Below, piece by piece: positions 11,242 to 20,292 of a stretch of DNA of 64,000 nucleotides. Source of the stretch: Paenibacillus sp. 481 (GTDB lineage: Bacteria; Bacillota; Bacilli; Paenibacillales; Paenibacillaceae); NCBI RefSeq assembly GCF_021223605.1, contig NZ_CP075175.1, positions 2,734,501-2,798,500 of the forward strand. The letters run 5' to 3'. The notes beneath the pieces were generated by a model that made no database searches, had not been told where the DNA came from, and saw only the letters and a list, made by a program, of their open reading frames with translations. The first letter of the stretch is position 1. Each line of letters starts with the position of its first letter. Both the position numbers and the translations under genes were made by a program.

Positions 11242-11275
11242 GCCGCGGGTGGTTCCCCCGCGGCTCTTTTTTTTT
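11242..11275 (+). terminator. Terminator of the candidate small RNA
   Basis: GCCGCGGG (11242-11249) pairs perfectly with CCCGCGGC (11257-11264) over a 7-nt loop and is followed by TC and nine T (to 11275). Confidence 0.92.
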
Positions 11276-11427
11276 GTCCACAGATAGCACTTCAGTAACG
11301 CTAACCGTTAAATGATTCGATTTCACACAATAGTCACATTCTCAAATACTTGCAAGCGTTTTATTGGCATACCCATAATCACGGACGTTAAGTCTAAGTA
11401 AAAAGGAGAAATGTGGTAGGGTTGTCA

Positions 11428-11456
11428 TAGACGTTGTTGGTAGGTTTTGTTATAAT
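11428..11456 (+). promoter_or_regulatory. Extended -10 promoter of the nuo operon
   Basis: TATAAT at 11451-11456 is preceded by TG at 11448-11449, giving an extended -10, with TAGACG at 17-bp spacing as a moderate -35. Predicted start near 11463, about 65 nt before nuoA. Confidence 0.6.
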
Positions 11457-11526
11457 TATGGCGAGTTATCCCATAATACTCAGTTTTTCAGCAATTAAAT
11501 ACGCTGCTGCGACGGAGGCGATGTGT

Positions 11527-11904
11527 TTGGAGTACATCAACAATTACGTCATTGTGGCCATTTTTGTCGGACTCGGCATCTTTTTGCCGGTGGCTGCGCT
11601 AACAATCGGGCGCTTGCTACGACCTCATAAGCCGACAGAAATGAAGAAGACCACTTATGAAAGCGGTAACGAACCAGTAGGTGCAGGACAAGTCCGGTTT
11701 AATATCCGGTATTATTTGTTTGCGCTTATGTTTGTTATTTTCGATGTCGAAACCGTTTTCTTGTATCCATGGGCGGTGGCTTATAAGCAGCTCGGGCTGT
11801 TTGCGCTCGTGGAAATGCTCATTTTTGTCGGATTGCTGCTTGTTGGTCTTATCTACGCCTGGAAAAAGAAGGTGCTGCAATGGAATTCTCTTTGGAATCG
11901 ATAA
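11527..11904 (+). CDS. nuoA: Complex I subunit NuoA
   Basis: Small membrane subunit with three helices (125 residues). The loop with [20 protein letters not shown] and the segment [14 protein letters not shown] are the family hallmarks, at the interface with the peripheral arm. TTG 11527 is chosen because ACGGAGGCG (11512-11520) ends about 8 nt before it; the in-frame ATG 11521 is too close to the ribosome site but possible. Its end overlaps nuoB by 25 nt. Confidence 0.93.
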   Translation: MEYINNYVIVAIFVGLGIFLPVAALTIGRLLRPHKPTEMKKTTYESGNEPVGAGQVRFNIRYYLFALMFVIFDVETVFLYPWAVAYKQLGLFALVEMLIFVGLLLVGLIYAWKKKVLQWNSLWNR

Positions 11905-12398
11905 CGCCGGAAGAACGGCGGGAGTTGGATCGCAACGTCTTTTTTGGCACATTGGAACAATTGAAAGGTTGGGCACGAAGTAACTCGTTATGGCCACTTA
12001 CGTTTGGTCTCGCATGCTGCGCGATCGAAATGATGGGATCGGGAGCCTCGCATTATGATTTAGACCGGTTTGGTGTCCTGTTTCGTACGTCGCCACGCCA
12101 GTCGGACGTCATGATTGTAGCAGGCACGGTGACGAAGAAGATGGCACCTTTGTTACGACGCTTGTATGACCAAATGCCAGAGCCGAAGTGGGTTATTGCT
12201 ATGGGCTCATGCGCAACGGCAGGAGGACCATACGTGAAGTCGTACGCCGTCGTAAAGGGCGTGGACCAAGTTGTCCCCGTTGATGTGTACATTCCAGGTT
12301 GCCCACCGAACCCAGCAGCACTTATCTATGGCATCAACAAACTCCAAGAAAAAATCCGCTACGAGGCGAAGACCGGAAAGCGGGTGACGAATAGATGA
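11880..12398 (+). CDS. nuoB: Complex I subunit NuoB (N2 iron-sulfur cluster)
   Basis: Peripheral-arm subunit that holds the terminal [4Fe-4S] cluster N2, which passes electrons to quinone. The 172-residue protein has all four cluster cysteines: Cys46-Cys47 in GLACCAIEM, Cys111 in MGSCATAGG and Cys141 in PGCPPNP. Start ATG 11880 lies inside the end of nuoA; stop overlaps nuoC by ATGA. The basic C-terminal tail (TGKRVTNR) is short. Confidence 0.96.
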   Translation: MEFSLESITPEERRELDRNVFFGTLEQLKGWARSNSLWPLTFGLACCAIEMMGSGASHYDLDRFGVLFRTSPRQSDVMIVAGTVTKKMAPLLRRLYDQMPEPKWVIAMGSCATAGGPYVKSYAVVKGVDQVVPVDVYIPGCPPNPAALIYGINKLQEKIRYEAKTGKRVTNR

Positions 12399-13285
12399 GT
12401 GAGCAGAACAAGGACGAAGCTGCTGAAAAGGCAACGACAGACAAACCTGTACGTGCACCGTTAAGTGAGGAAGAAAAGGCAGCAAGGCTGAAAGCGGCTG
12501 CGGAGCGTCGTGCGGCTCGTGCGACTGATGAAGGCGCCGGGGAAAATACGGCGGCAGTGAAGAGTGAAGCCGGAGAAAATGTGGCAGCAGTAAAGAGTGA
12601 AGCTGGAACAGGCGCGACATCAACAGTGAAAAGTGAAGCGACATCAACAGTGGGAGCTGGCGATGCCGGAAAAAGTGTGGCACAGGCTGCCGAAGCAGGC
12701 AGTGGCCCAGCATGTGCAACTGATGATGCTGGAGCGGCTAAGGAACGCCCTGCGCGTCCACCGCGTGCGAAGGCGAGCGATGAGCCAGAGAAGCCGAAGG
12801 AGCCGTCTCCGAAGCAACCGCTTCTAGACAAGCTGGTAGCGCTGCTGAAAGCAGAGGTTGCAGAGGACGCTGTCGAAGAGTCCGGCATTAATGAAATCAA
12901 CACCCATCTCCCCACCGTAACAATCAAAAATGAGCACTGGCTCAAGAGCGCAGAACTGCTGCGTCATCATACGGAGTGGGAACAACATTATTTACGCAAC
13001 GTCTCTGGTGTTGACCAAGAAACACATATGGAAGTCATCTATCATATGATCAACTTGTCCACGAAGGTAGAGGTAGCCGTGCGAGTAAAAACAGATCGCG
13101 AAGCACCATCCATTGCTTCGGTAGCTCCGATATGGCCGACAGCGGATTGGAATGAACGCGAAATATTCGATTTACTTGGCATCGACTTCCCTGGACATCC
13201 TGATCTGCGCCGGATTATGATGCCGGATGATTGGATCGGCTATCCGCTGCGCAAAGACTACGAGCCATTGGATTCGGAGGTGTAG
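12395..13285 (+). CDS. nuoC: Complex I subunit NuoC with a long low-complexity N-terminal extension
   Basis: The 30-kDa-subunit domain occupies about residues 142-296 and includes the [17 protein letters not shown] and PLRKDY signatures that dock onto NuoD. Before it lie about 140 residues rich in Ala, Glu, Lys and Ser with three VKSEA units (near residues 51, 66 and 82), unlike standard NuoC of roughly 150-200 residues. ATG 12395 overlaps the nuoB stop by 4 nt, and the reading frame is continuous, so the extension appears genuine. It is probably disordered; its function is unknown. A downstream start inside the extension cannot be ruled out, but no strong ribosome site is seen before the conserved domain. 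Confidence 0.9.
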   Translation: MSEQNKDEAAEKATTDKPVRAPLSEEEKAARLKAAAERRAARATDEGAGENTAAVKSEAGENVAAVKSEAGTGATSTVKSEATSTVGAGDAGKSVAQAAEAGSGPACATDDAGAAKERPARPPRAKASDEPEKPKEPSPKQPLLDKLVALLKAEVAEDAVEESGINEINTHLPTVTIKNEHWLKSAELLRHHTEWEQHYLRNVSGVDQETHMEVIYHMINLSTKVEVAVRVKTDREAPSIASVAPIWPTADWNEREIFDLLGIDFPGHPDLRRIMMPDDWIGYPLRKDYEPLDSEV

Positions 13286-13290
13286 CCGCC

Positions 13291-14391
13291 GTGATTCGCA
13301 CAGAAGAGTTGCTCTTAAACGTTGGACCACAGCATCCAAGTACACACGGCGTATTTCGCATTATAGTGAAGCTGGACGGTGAAGTGATTACCGAAGCGAC
13401 GCCTGTCATGGGTTATTTGCACCGTGGTACAGAAAAGCTGGCAGAACAATTAAACTACACTCAAATTATCCCTTATACAGACCGCATGGACTACGTTTCT
13501 GCGATGACGAACAACTATGTACTCGTACATGCCGTCGAGAAGCTTATGCAGCTAGAAGTACCTGAACGCGCACAATTTATGCGTCTTATTGTCATGGAAC
13601 TACAGCGTGTAGCAAGTCATCTCGTTTGGTGGGGCACATATTTGCTCGACATTGGGGCCATGAGTCCATTTTTATTTGCATTCCGTGATCGTGAAATGAT
13701 CATCGATCTTTTCAACGAATTGTGCGGCGCCCGCTTAACGTACAACTATATGCGTGTTGGCGGCGTCAAATGGGATGCTCCCCCCGGATGGATAGAGAAA
13801 GTACGCGAATTTATACCCTATATGAGAAAACAACTTGAGGAATATGACCGACTCGTCAGCGGAAACGAAATCTTTTTAGCCCGTATTAAAGGTATCGGAA
13901 AATACGATGCGGAGACAGCCATTGCCTATGGCTTGAGCGGAGCTAACTTACGCTGTACGGGTGTGGATTGGGACCTACGAAAGAACGAGCCTTACTGCTT
14001 ATACGAACGATTTGAATTTGATGTGCCTGTTGCTACGGAAGGTGATTGCTATGCGCGTTACCTGATTCGCTTGGAAGAGATTGTACAGAGTCTGCGCATT
14101 CTTGAGCAGGCGGTGGAGCAATTTCCGAGTACAGGTGAAACGATGGGTAAAGTGCCTCGCGTAATCCGACCGCCAGCAGGTGAAGTGTATGCCCGTATCG
14201 AATCACCTCGCGGAGAGATTGGCTGTTATATCGTGTCAAAAGGCAAAGCAGAGCCATTCCGCTTAAAATTCCGTCGTCCGTCCTTCGTTAACTTGCAAAT
14301 CTTACCCCAATTGCTGAAAGGCGAAACGATGACGAACCTCATTACCATCTTGGGCGGCGTTGACATCGTCGTCGGGGAGGTTGATTGCTAA
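13291..14391 (+). CDS. nuoD: Complex I subunit NuoD (49-kDa)
   Basis: Quinone-site subunit related to the large subunit of NiFe hydrogenases (366 residues). The sequence keeps VGPQHPSTHGV near the N-terminus, where the His contacts quinone, and the C-terminal motif around VGEVD. GTG 13291 is preferred over an in-frame ATG 60 nt upstream because GGAGGTG (13276-13282) is correctly placed and the upstream start would lie within nuoC. The stop overlaps the nuoH start by 1 nt. Confidence 0.95.
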   Translation: MIRTEELLLNVGPQHPSTHGVFRIIVKLDGEVITEATPVMGYLHRGTEKLAEQLNYTQIIPYTDRMDYVSAMTNNYVLVHAVEKLMQLEVPERAQFMRLIVMELQRVASHLVWWGTYLLDIGAMSPFLFAFRDREMIIDLFNELCGARLTYNYMRVGGVKWDAPPGWIEKVREFIPYMRKQLEEYDRLVSGNEIFLARIKGIGKYDAETAIAYGLSGANLRCTGVDWDLRKNEPYCLYERFEFDVPVATEGDCYARYLIRLEEIVQSLRILEQAVEQFPSTGETMGKVPRVIRPPAGEVYARIESPRGEIGCYIVSKGKAEPFRLKFRRPSFVNLQILPQLLKGETMTNLITILGGVDIVVGEVDC

Positions 14392-15401
14392 TGGAGGATT
14401 TAATTAAACAGACGCTTACTTGGCAGAGTGGATTTATTTTTTTAGCATGGGCTACTGTGTTCTTGTTTGTCATACTTGGATTTGTTACTTATGCTATTTA
14501 TTTTGAGCGAAAAGTAATTGGCTGGATGCAATTTCGTCACGGTCCGACTAAGGTCGGGCCTCTCGGCTTGTTGCAGACGGTAGCAGACGTGCTCAAATTG
14601 TTGCTCAAGGAAGATACGATACCGAGTAAGGCGGATCGAGCGTTGTTTATTTTGGCTCCGGTCATCACATTTGTGCCTGCATTTGTCGTACTAGCAACGA
14701 TTCCGTATACACCAAGTTTGCGCTTTGCCGATTTAAATGTCGGATTACTTTATTATGCAGCATTGTCCAGTCTCTCGACGATTGGTATCATTTTAGGTGG
14801 GTGGGCATCCAATAATAAGTATTCGTTGCTTGGTGGCATGCGCTCAGCTGCACAAATGATTAGTTACGAAATTCCGCTCGTTATTTCAGTTGTTGGTGTA
14901 ATTATGTTGAATGGAAGCCTCAGCTTGCGTACGATAGTAGAAGGGCAGGGTAACTATTTCTGGGAGTGGAACTTCCTGCCGCAAATCATCGGCTTTGTTG
15001 TATTTATTATCGCGGCGGTATCCGAGTTGAATCGAACCCCGTTCGATTTGCCGGAAGCTGAGTCAGAGCTTGTTGCAGGTTATCATGTCGAATACAGTGG
15101 TTTTCGGTTTGCCTTTTTCATGCTGGGGGAATACGTGTACGTGATTGCGATTGCTTCGCTGACGACCGTATTGTTTTTTGGCGGCTGGCATCCGCCGTTA
15201 CCGATGCTTGATTTTATTCCAGGTTTAGTCTGGTTTTTGCTCAAGTTCTCATGCTGCGTCTTTTTCTTGTTCTGGCTACGTGCGACGATGCCGCGTATCC
15301 GTGTCGATCAACTGATGAGTTTTGGCTGGAAGGTGCTGCTGCCGTTGGCTTTGATTAACGTATTCATTACAGCAGCGTATATCGAAATCTTTAACAAATA
15401 G
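14391..15401 (+). CDS. nuoH: Complex I subunit NuoH
   Basis: Membrane subunit (336 residues, eight predicted helices) linking the peripheral arm to the antiporter-like subunits and forming the quinone entry channel. Conserved ERKVIGWMQFRHGPTKVGP near the N-terminus and the glutamate-rich loop ELNRTPFDLPEAESELV are clear. ATG 14391 is preferred to 14385 for its distance from GGGGAGG. nuoI follows after 16 nt. Confidence 0.96.
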   Translation: MEDLIKQTLTWQSGFIFLAWATVFLFVILGFVTYAIYFERKVIGWMQFRHGPTKVGPLGLLQTVADVLKLLLKEDTIPSKADRALFILAPVITFVPAFVVLATIPYTPSLRFADLNVGLLYYAALSSLSTIGIILGGWASNNKYSLLGGMRSAAQMISYEIPLVISVVGVIMLNGSLSLRTIVEGQGNYFWEWNFLPQIIGFVVFIIAAVSELNRTPFDLPEAESELVAGYHVEYSGFRFAFFMLGEYVYVIAIASLTTVLFFGGWHPPLPMLDFIPGLVWFLLKFSCCVFFLFWLRATMPRIRVDQLMSFGWKVLLPLALINVFITAAYIEIFNK

Positions 15402-15417
15402 GCTAGGGGTGAAGCCG

Positions 15418-15861
15418 ATGAAAGGATTATTCAAGGGGCTGGGCGTTACCTTTAAGGCGCTGACATCGAAAAAAGTTACCTATGCCTACCCGGATGTACC
15501 GCTGCAAATGCCTGATCGATTTCGGGGTATTCAGCATTTTGACCCGGACAAATGTATTGTGTGTAATCAATGCGCGCGCATTTGCCCGACGGAGTGTATT
15601 ACGTTAACAGGAAAGCCTAATCCCGATCCGGAAAAAAAGGGAAAGGTGATTGATACGTATGACATCAACTTTGAGATTTGTATTTTGTGCGACTTATGCA
15701 CAGAAGTATGTCCGACAGAGGCAATCGTGATGACGAACAACTTTGAACTGGCCTCGTTCAGTCGCGATGAGTTGTTTAAGGATTTGAACTGGCTGAATGA
15801 CAACAATGTGAATGTGCGGCAAGAAAATAACTCCGCCATGCCGAAAGGGGGCGCCAAGTAA
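15418..15861 (+). CDS. nuoI: Complex I subunit NuoI (two [4Fe-4S] clusters)
   Basis: Ferredoxin-like subunit (147 residues) that carries clusters N6a and N6b. Both motifs are intact: CIVCNQCARICP and CILCDLCTEVCP, each with the fourth cysteine followed by Pro. ATG 15418 is chosen because AGGGGTGA (15405-15412) precedes it; the GTG at 15409 overlaps that ribosome site. In an enzyme lacking NuoEFG this subunit is part of the likely electron entry point for a ferredoxin-type donor (inference). Confidence 0.96.
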   Translation: MKGLFKGLGVTFKALTSKKVTYAYPDVPLQMPDRFRGIQHFDPDKCIVCNQCARICPTECITLTGKPNPDPEKKGKVIDTYDINFEICILCDLCTEVCPTEAIVMTNNFELASFSRDELFKDLNWLNDNNVNVRQENNSAMPKGGAK

Positions 15862-15862
15862 C

Positions 15863-16387
15863 ATGTTTAACTTCTCCATCGATTGGACGGGGGAGACTAT
15901 CGTCTTCTTTGTATTGGCGACCCTTATCGTAATCGGTGCAGTACTTATGCTTAATTTCACAAAAGTGGTGCATATGGTCGTTTCGCTTGCATTAGCCTTT
16001 ATCGGCTTAGCGGGGATGTATGTTCTACTCGAGGCGGAATTCGTTGCATTTGTGCAGGTGCTTGTGTACGCAGGGGCAATTTCCATCTTGATGATTTTTG
16101 GTATTATGATGACCAATCATGATGGACGGGATGAAGAAGTGGTGAAACCGTGGAAAGAAGCGCTGGCAGCAGTAGGCTGCCTTGCGCTGTTCGGTACGCT
16201 GTTCTTTTCGATTCGCAACGCACAATTTCCTGTCCCGAGCGGTGAAACGTCATTGTCGACGGACAATACGCTGCACTTGGGCAAGCAAATCTTCACGGAG
16301 CACGTCATTCCTTTTGAGTTGCTCTCCGTCTTGCTCACAGTAGCTTTTATCGGGGCGATCGTGTTGGCGAAAAAGGAGGAGGAGTAA
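15863..16387 (+). CDS. nuoJ: Complex I subunit NuoJ
   Basis: Membrane subunit with five helices (174 residues). It begins directly after nuoI (stop 15859-15861) with AAAGGGGGC as ribosome site. The third helix contains the conserved [18 protein letters not shown] segment, part of the pi-bulge helix associated with energy conversion. The end carries a short Lys/Glu cap. Confidence 0.93.
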   Translation: MFNFSIDWTGETIVFFVLATLIVIGAVLMLNFTKVVHMVVSLALAFIGLAGMYVLLEAEFVAFVQVLVYAGAISILMIFGIMMTNHDGRDEEVVKPWKEALAAVGCLALFGTLFFSIRNAQFPVPSGETSLSTDNTLHLGKQIFTEHVIPFELLSVLLTVAFIGAIVLAKKEEE

Positions 16388-16388
16388 A

Positions 16389-16700
16389 ATGGGCACGATG
16401 TTAGCCTCCCTTCTGACGCTTGCAGCCATCCTATTCTGTATCGGTTTGTTCGGCGTATTGACGAAACGAAGCGCGGTAATCGTGCTGCTGTCGATTGAGC
16501 TTATGCTGAATGCAGCTAACTTAAACTTGATTGCCTTTTCCAAGTATGGGGTAGTTCCTAGCTTCAAAGGGCAAATCTTTTCGCTCTTTAACATTGCTAT
16601 CGCGGCCGCGGAAGCCGCTATAGGTATTGCAATCTTAATCGCGTTGTACCGTAACCGCGGAACGGCCAACGTGGATGAATTTGATGACTTGAAGAGGTAG
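16389..16700 (+). CDS. nuoK: Complex I subunit NuoK
   Basis: 103-residue, three-helix subunit related to MrpC antiporter subunits. The conserved Glu in [14 protein letters not shown] (helix 2) and a second Glu in AAAEAAIG (helix 3) form part of the central hydrophilic axis. ATG 16389 follows AAAGGAGGAGGAG, the strongest ribosome site in the operon. Confidence 0.95.
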   Translation: MGTMLASLLTLAAILFCIGLFGVLTKRSAVIVLLSIELMLNAANLNLIAFSKYGVVPSFKGQIFSLFNIAIAAAEAAIGIAILIALYRNRGTANVDEFDDLKR

Positions 16701-16715
16701 TGGGGAGGTATGAGA

Positions 16716-18662
16716 ATGGAATCCGTCTTTTCGCAATATGCGTGGGCCATCCCGCTCATTCCGTTGCTTGCGTTCCTCGTGCTGACGGCGCTTGGTCGTC
16801 AGATGAAAGGAGTGGCTGCAGCGGTGGGCGTTCTCAGCTCACTCGCTGCGTTGACGCTATCTATCCTTATTTTGTGGGAGCGGGTTACGGGTTCACCGGA
16901 TGATTATACCCGCAGTTTTAATTGGCTAAGCTTTGGCGATATTCGCTTGGAGTTTGGCTTTGATGTGACGAATTTGAACGCACTTATGCTGGTCATTGTA
17001 ACGTTCGTCAGTACACTAGTGAATGTGTATTCAAAAGGGTATATGAACGGTGATGAGCGTCAGACCGTGTTCTACGCTTACATTGCGTTGTTTACAAGCT
17101 CGATGCTTGGACTCGTGCTGTCACCTAACTTGCTCCAGTTGTATATTTTTTGGGAGCTGGTGGGGGTATGCTCGTTCTTGCTTGTGGGCTTTTGGTACGA
17201 GCGTCCAGCGGCGCGTGCTGCTGCGAAAAAGGCGTTTATCGTGACGCGGATCGGTGATGTTGGACTATTTATTGCGATATTGCTCTTATTCTGGCACATG
17301 CCGAACCATGCGCTCGACTTCACTTCGATCAGCAATGTGTTTGCAAGTACAGATGTAATGGCACAGCAAGGTATTTCTGCGGGGCTGGCAACATGGATTG
17401 CATCGCTTATTTTTGTCGGTGCGGTCGGTAAATCAGGGCAGTTCCCTCTGCATACGTGGCTGCCGGATGCGATGGAAGGACCGACACCGATTTCGGCGCT
17501 TATTCATGCGGCGACGATGGTTGCGGCAGGCGTTTATTTGGTCGCGCGGACGTTTGATATTTTTCACATGTCGCCGACTGCGATGACAATCGTGGCTGCC
17601 GTAGGTGGATTCACCGCCATTTTTGCGGCGACGATCGGCATTGCACAGCGCGATATTAAACGTGTGCTTGCCTATTCCACAGTAAGCCAGCTCGGTTACA
17701 TGATGATGGCGCTTGGATTAGGGGCGGTCACAGCGGGTATTTTTCACTTATTCACGCACGCGTTCTTTAAAGCACTACTGTTTCTCGGTGCAGGCAGCGT
17801 GATTCATGCTGTACATACACAGGATATGTTTCAAATGGGCGGTCTTGGCCGCAAAATGAAGGTGACCGCGTGGACGTTTGCCATCGGGGCTTTGGCGTTG
17901 TCGGGTATTCCGCCATTCTCGGGGTTCTGGTCGAAGGATGCTATTTTGACCGTAGCATGGAATGAGAATAAGCTGCTGTTCGTCGTTGGCGTCGTGGCCG
18001 CGTTCTTTACGGCACTCTATATGGCGCGCTTGTTCTTCCTCGTCTTTACGGGAGAACCTAACCCATCGAACAGTTCCCATGCTTCTAGCGCGGCTGGGGC
18101 GAGGGACAATGGACATAAGCATCATTTGCAAAATGTTCATGAGTCGCCGCCTGCAATGACCATTCCGCTCATCATCTTAGCGGTCATGTCTATTGTGGCA
18201 GGGTTTATCTACACACCTTTCAACAGCAGCTTTGAAACGTGGTTAACGGGTCAACCCGCGCAAGAGCATGCTAATGTTGTTGTTATGGTGGTCTCGGCTC
18301 TCGTCGGCATCCTTGGAATCGGGATAGGTTATCTAATCTATGGTCCGAAGGGCAGTCGCCGCGATGGCTGGGGTGACAAGGTCAAGCCAGTGTACCGCTT
18401 GTTAGAGCGAAAATATTATATCGATGAATTGTACCACGTCGTGTTTGTTCGCTCTTTGCAAGGGATCGGACAAGTGCTGAAGGCGATAGACAGGTGGGTG
18501 GTGGACGGGATTGTTCGTCTTGTCACCGGATTTGCGGTCGGCATCGGCAGAACGTCGACCCGTGTTCAGAACGGACAATTGCAAACGTATGGCTTGTTGT
18601 CCGTGTTTGGCTTCGCTGCGCTCGTACTGTTTGTACTAGCGTTAGGAAGGAGGTTCTGGTAA
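16716..18662 (+). CDS. nuoL: Complex I subunit NuoL (antiporter-like)
   Basis: Distal proton-pumping subunit of the Mrp-antiporter family (648 residues, about 16 helices). Key charged residues are present: the Glu in FWELVGVCS, the Lys in GKSGQFPLHTWLPDAMEGP and the conserved His/Lys in later helices. A His/Ser-rich cytoplasmic insert lies near residues 455-475 before the long lateral helix. ATG 16716 is preferred over 16710 because GGGGAGG ends only 1 nt before the latter. Confidence 0.96.
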   Translation: MESVFSQYAWAIPLIPLLAFLVLTALGRQMKGVAAAVGVLSSLAALTLSILILWERVTGSPDDYTRSFNWLSFGDIRLEFGFDVTNLNALMLVIVTFVSTLVNVYSKGYMNGDERQTVFYAYIALFTSSMLGLVLSPNLLQLYIFWELVGVCSFLLVGFWYERPAARAAAKKAFIVTRIGDVGLFIAILLLFWHMPNHALDFTSISNVFASTDVMAQQGISAGLATWIASLIFVGAVGKSGQFPLHTWLPDAMEGPTPISALIHAATMVAAGVYLVARTFDIFHMSPTAMTIVAAVGGFTAIFAATIGIAQRDIKRVLAYSTVSQLGYMMMALGLGAVTAGIFHLFTHAFFKALLFLGAGSVIHAVHTQDMFQMGGLGRKMKVTAWTFAIGALALSGIPPFSGFWSKDAILTVAWNENKLLFVVGVVAAFFTALYMARLFFLVFTGEPNPSNSSHASSAAGARDNGHKHHLQNVHESPPAMTIPLIILAVMSIVAGFIYTPFNSSFETWLTGQPAQEHANVVVMVVSALVGILGIGIGYLIYGPKGSRRDGWGDKVKPVYRLLERKYYIDELYHVVFVRSLQGIGQVLKAIDRWVVDGIVRLVTGFAVGIGRTSTRVQNGQLQTYGLLSVFGFAALVLFVLALGRRFW

Positions 18663-20288
18663 ATGATTAGCTGGTTAACCTCATGGCCGATATTATCGTT
18701 ACTTATATTTTCCCCGCTCGTTGGGGTGTTGTTATTATTGTGTATTCCTGCTAAACATAAGCGGGCGATTCAGACCGTAGGCATCGCGGCAACCTTGTTG
18801 CCCTTGACGCTAGCCCTTATCATTTACGCCTGTTATGACGGTCTAAAGCACGGTACAGCACTAACGGAGCAACTGGAATGGATTTCAGTTCCACTTAATT
18901 TAGAAGCGGTTGCTTCAGGCTTTCATGCGTGGACGTTTAACATTCAATATCATATAGGAATTGATGGCCTATCGTTGCCGCTCGTCTTAATGACGACGAT
19001 TGTCGTGTCGATGGCGGCGTTTGCTTCACTTTATATGAAGAAGCGTTGGAAAGCGTACTTTATTTTGTTCCTACTGCTTGAAATCGGTATGCTCGGCGTG
19101 TTTATGGCACGTGATTTGTTCTTATTTTTTATGTTCTTTGAATGGACACTCGTACCGACCTATTTCTTAATTGGCATTTGGGGCTTTGTGAATCGTGAAA
19201 AAGCGGCGAACCGTTTCTTAGTGTACAACGGTTTAGGTTCAGCATTTTTGCTCGTAGCGTTCGTTATTTTGACGGCGACAGCTGGCTTTGCGGAGAATCC
19301 GGCTGCATCGGGCGGCGGCCACTATATGTATACGGCGAATATCGATACGATTAAGGAGCAGCTATATAACGAGTCTTCTCCGGTCAACGTGCCGCCCGCC
19401 AACGAACCTAATCCGTTCTACTTATCGGAAGAGATGCGTTGGACGGTATTTATTTTGCTGCTGCTTGCTTTTGGTATTAAGCTGCCGATATTTCCGTTCC
19501 ATACGTGGATGCTACGCGTGCACGCAGAGGCACCAGCCCCTGTCGTCATGCTGCATTCAGGCGTGCTGCTAAAAATGGGGGCGTACGGCTTAATTCAATT
19601 CGGCATCGCCTTATTCCCGCGTGAGACCGCGGAGTGGTCAACGATATTGGCTGTACTCGGCCTTGTGAATGTTATTTATGGCGCTATTCTCGCCTTTGTA
19701 CAAACGGAGTTCCGTCTTATGCTCGCTTATTCGAGTATTAGCCACATGGGCTTTGTGTTGTTCGGGATTGCCGCTATGAACGATATTGGCATGCAGGGTG
19801 CAGTCGTGCAAATGGTATCGCACGGATTTATTTCAGCACTGTTCTTCCTGCTCGTGGGTAGCTTGCTTGAGCGCACGAATACAACACGTTTAGACGAGCT
19901 TGGTGGCTTAGCAAAAAGTGTGCCTTTCTTGTGCGGCATGCTACTGCTGGCAGGCTTGGCATCGCTCGGCTTGCCAGGGCTATCCGGCTTTATTGCAGAG
20001 CTGCTGTCCTTGCTCGGCTTGTTCGGTACACTGCCATGGGCAGCTATACTGGGTGCGCTCGGTATTATTTTGAGCGCCGTGTACGTGTTGCGCGGGGTGC
20101 TCAGCATCTCTTATGGCCCGATTCAGGCGAAGCATGAGGGATTGAAAGATGCACGCTTAGTGGAAGCGATACCGATTATGGTGCTGGCGGCATGCATCAT
20201 TTTAATTGGTCTGTTCCCATCCTTTGTGACAGCACCGATTGAAGACGGCGTGAATCAAATCGTTGAATTATTCAAGGTAAGGGGGTAA
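18663..20288 (+). CDS. nuoM: Complex I subunit NuoM (antiporter-like)
   Basis: Proton-pumping membrane subunit (541 residues, about 14 helices). Conserved features are FFEWTLVPTYFLIGIWG with the essential Glu, KLPIFPFHTWMLRVHAEAP with the Lys and HTW, and AYSSISHMGFV. Starts 1 nt after the nuoL stop, with GGAAGGAGG inside the nuoL end. A polar loop at about 210-255 is longer than in E. coli NuoM. Confidence 0.96.
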   Translation: MISWLTSWPILSLLIFSPLVGVLLLLCIPAKHKRAIQTVGIAATLLPLTLALIIYACYDGLKHGTALTEQLEWISVPLNLEAVASGFHAWTFNIQYHIGIDGLSLPLVLMTTIVVSMAAFASLYMKKRWKAYFILFLLLEIGMLGVFMARDLFLFFMFFEWTLVPTYFLIGIWGFVNREKAANRFLVYNGLGSAFLLVAFVILTATAGFAENPAASGGGHYMYTANIDTIKEQLYNESSPVNVPPANEPNPFYLSEEMRWTVFILLLLAFGIKLPIFPFHTWMLRVHAEAPAPVVMLHSGVLLKMGAYGLIQFGIALFPRETAEWSTILAVLGLVNVIYGAILAFVQTEFRLMLAYSSISHMGFVLFGIAAMNDIGMQGAVVQMVSHGFISALFFLLVGSLLERTNTTRLDELGGLAKSVPFLCGMLLLAGLASLGLPGLSGFIAELLSLLGLFGTLPWAAILGALGIILSAVYVLRGVLSISYGPIQAKHEGLKDARLVEAIPIMVLAACIILIGLFPSFVTAPIEDGVNQIVELFKVRG

Positions 20289-20292
20289 GCCC

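Larger units (their letters stand above)
11079..11275 (+). ncRNA. Candidate Fur-regulated small RNA (about 195 nt)
   Basis: A transcript bounded by a strong promoter and an intrinsic terminator with no credible coding frame. Its features are: an inverted repeat GAGTTA/TAACTC (11133-11138, 11150-11155); a hairpin AAGAAG/CTTCTT (11165-11170, 11175-11180); two GU-rich direct repeats (11181-11202 and 11206-11224, both starting GGTTGATT and containing TTGTAGG); and a pyrimidine tract TTTCCTCATCCTCC (11224-11237) just before the terminator stem, complementary to Shine-Dalgarno sequences. With the Fur box, this is the layout of an iron-sparing sRNA such as B. subtilis FsrA, though I see no sequence identity to it. 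Alternatively it could be an attenuated leader of the nuo operon, but nuo appears to have its own promoter downstream. Confidence 0.6.

Noticed and set aside
11422..11456. TTGTCA with TATAAT as the nuo promoter
   Set aside because: The spacing is 23 bp, too long for sigma-A. The extended -10 with TAGACG at 17 bp is a better reading.
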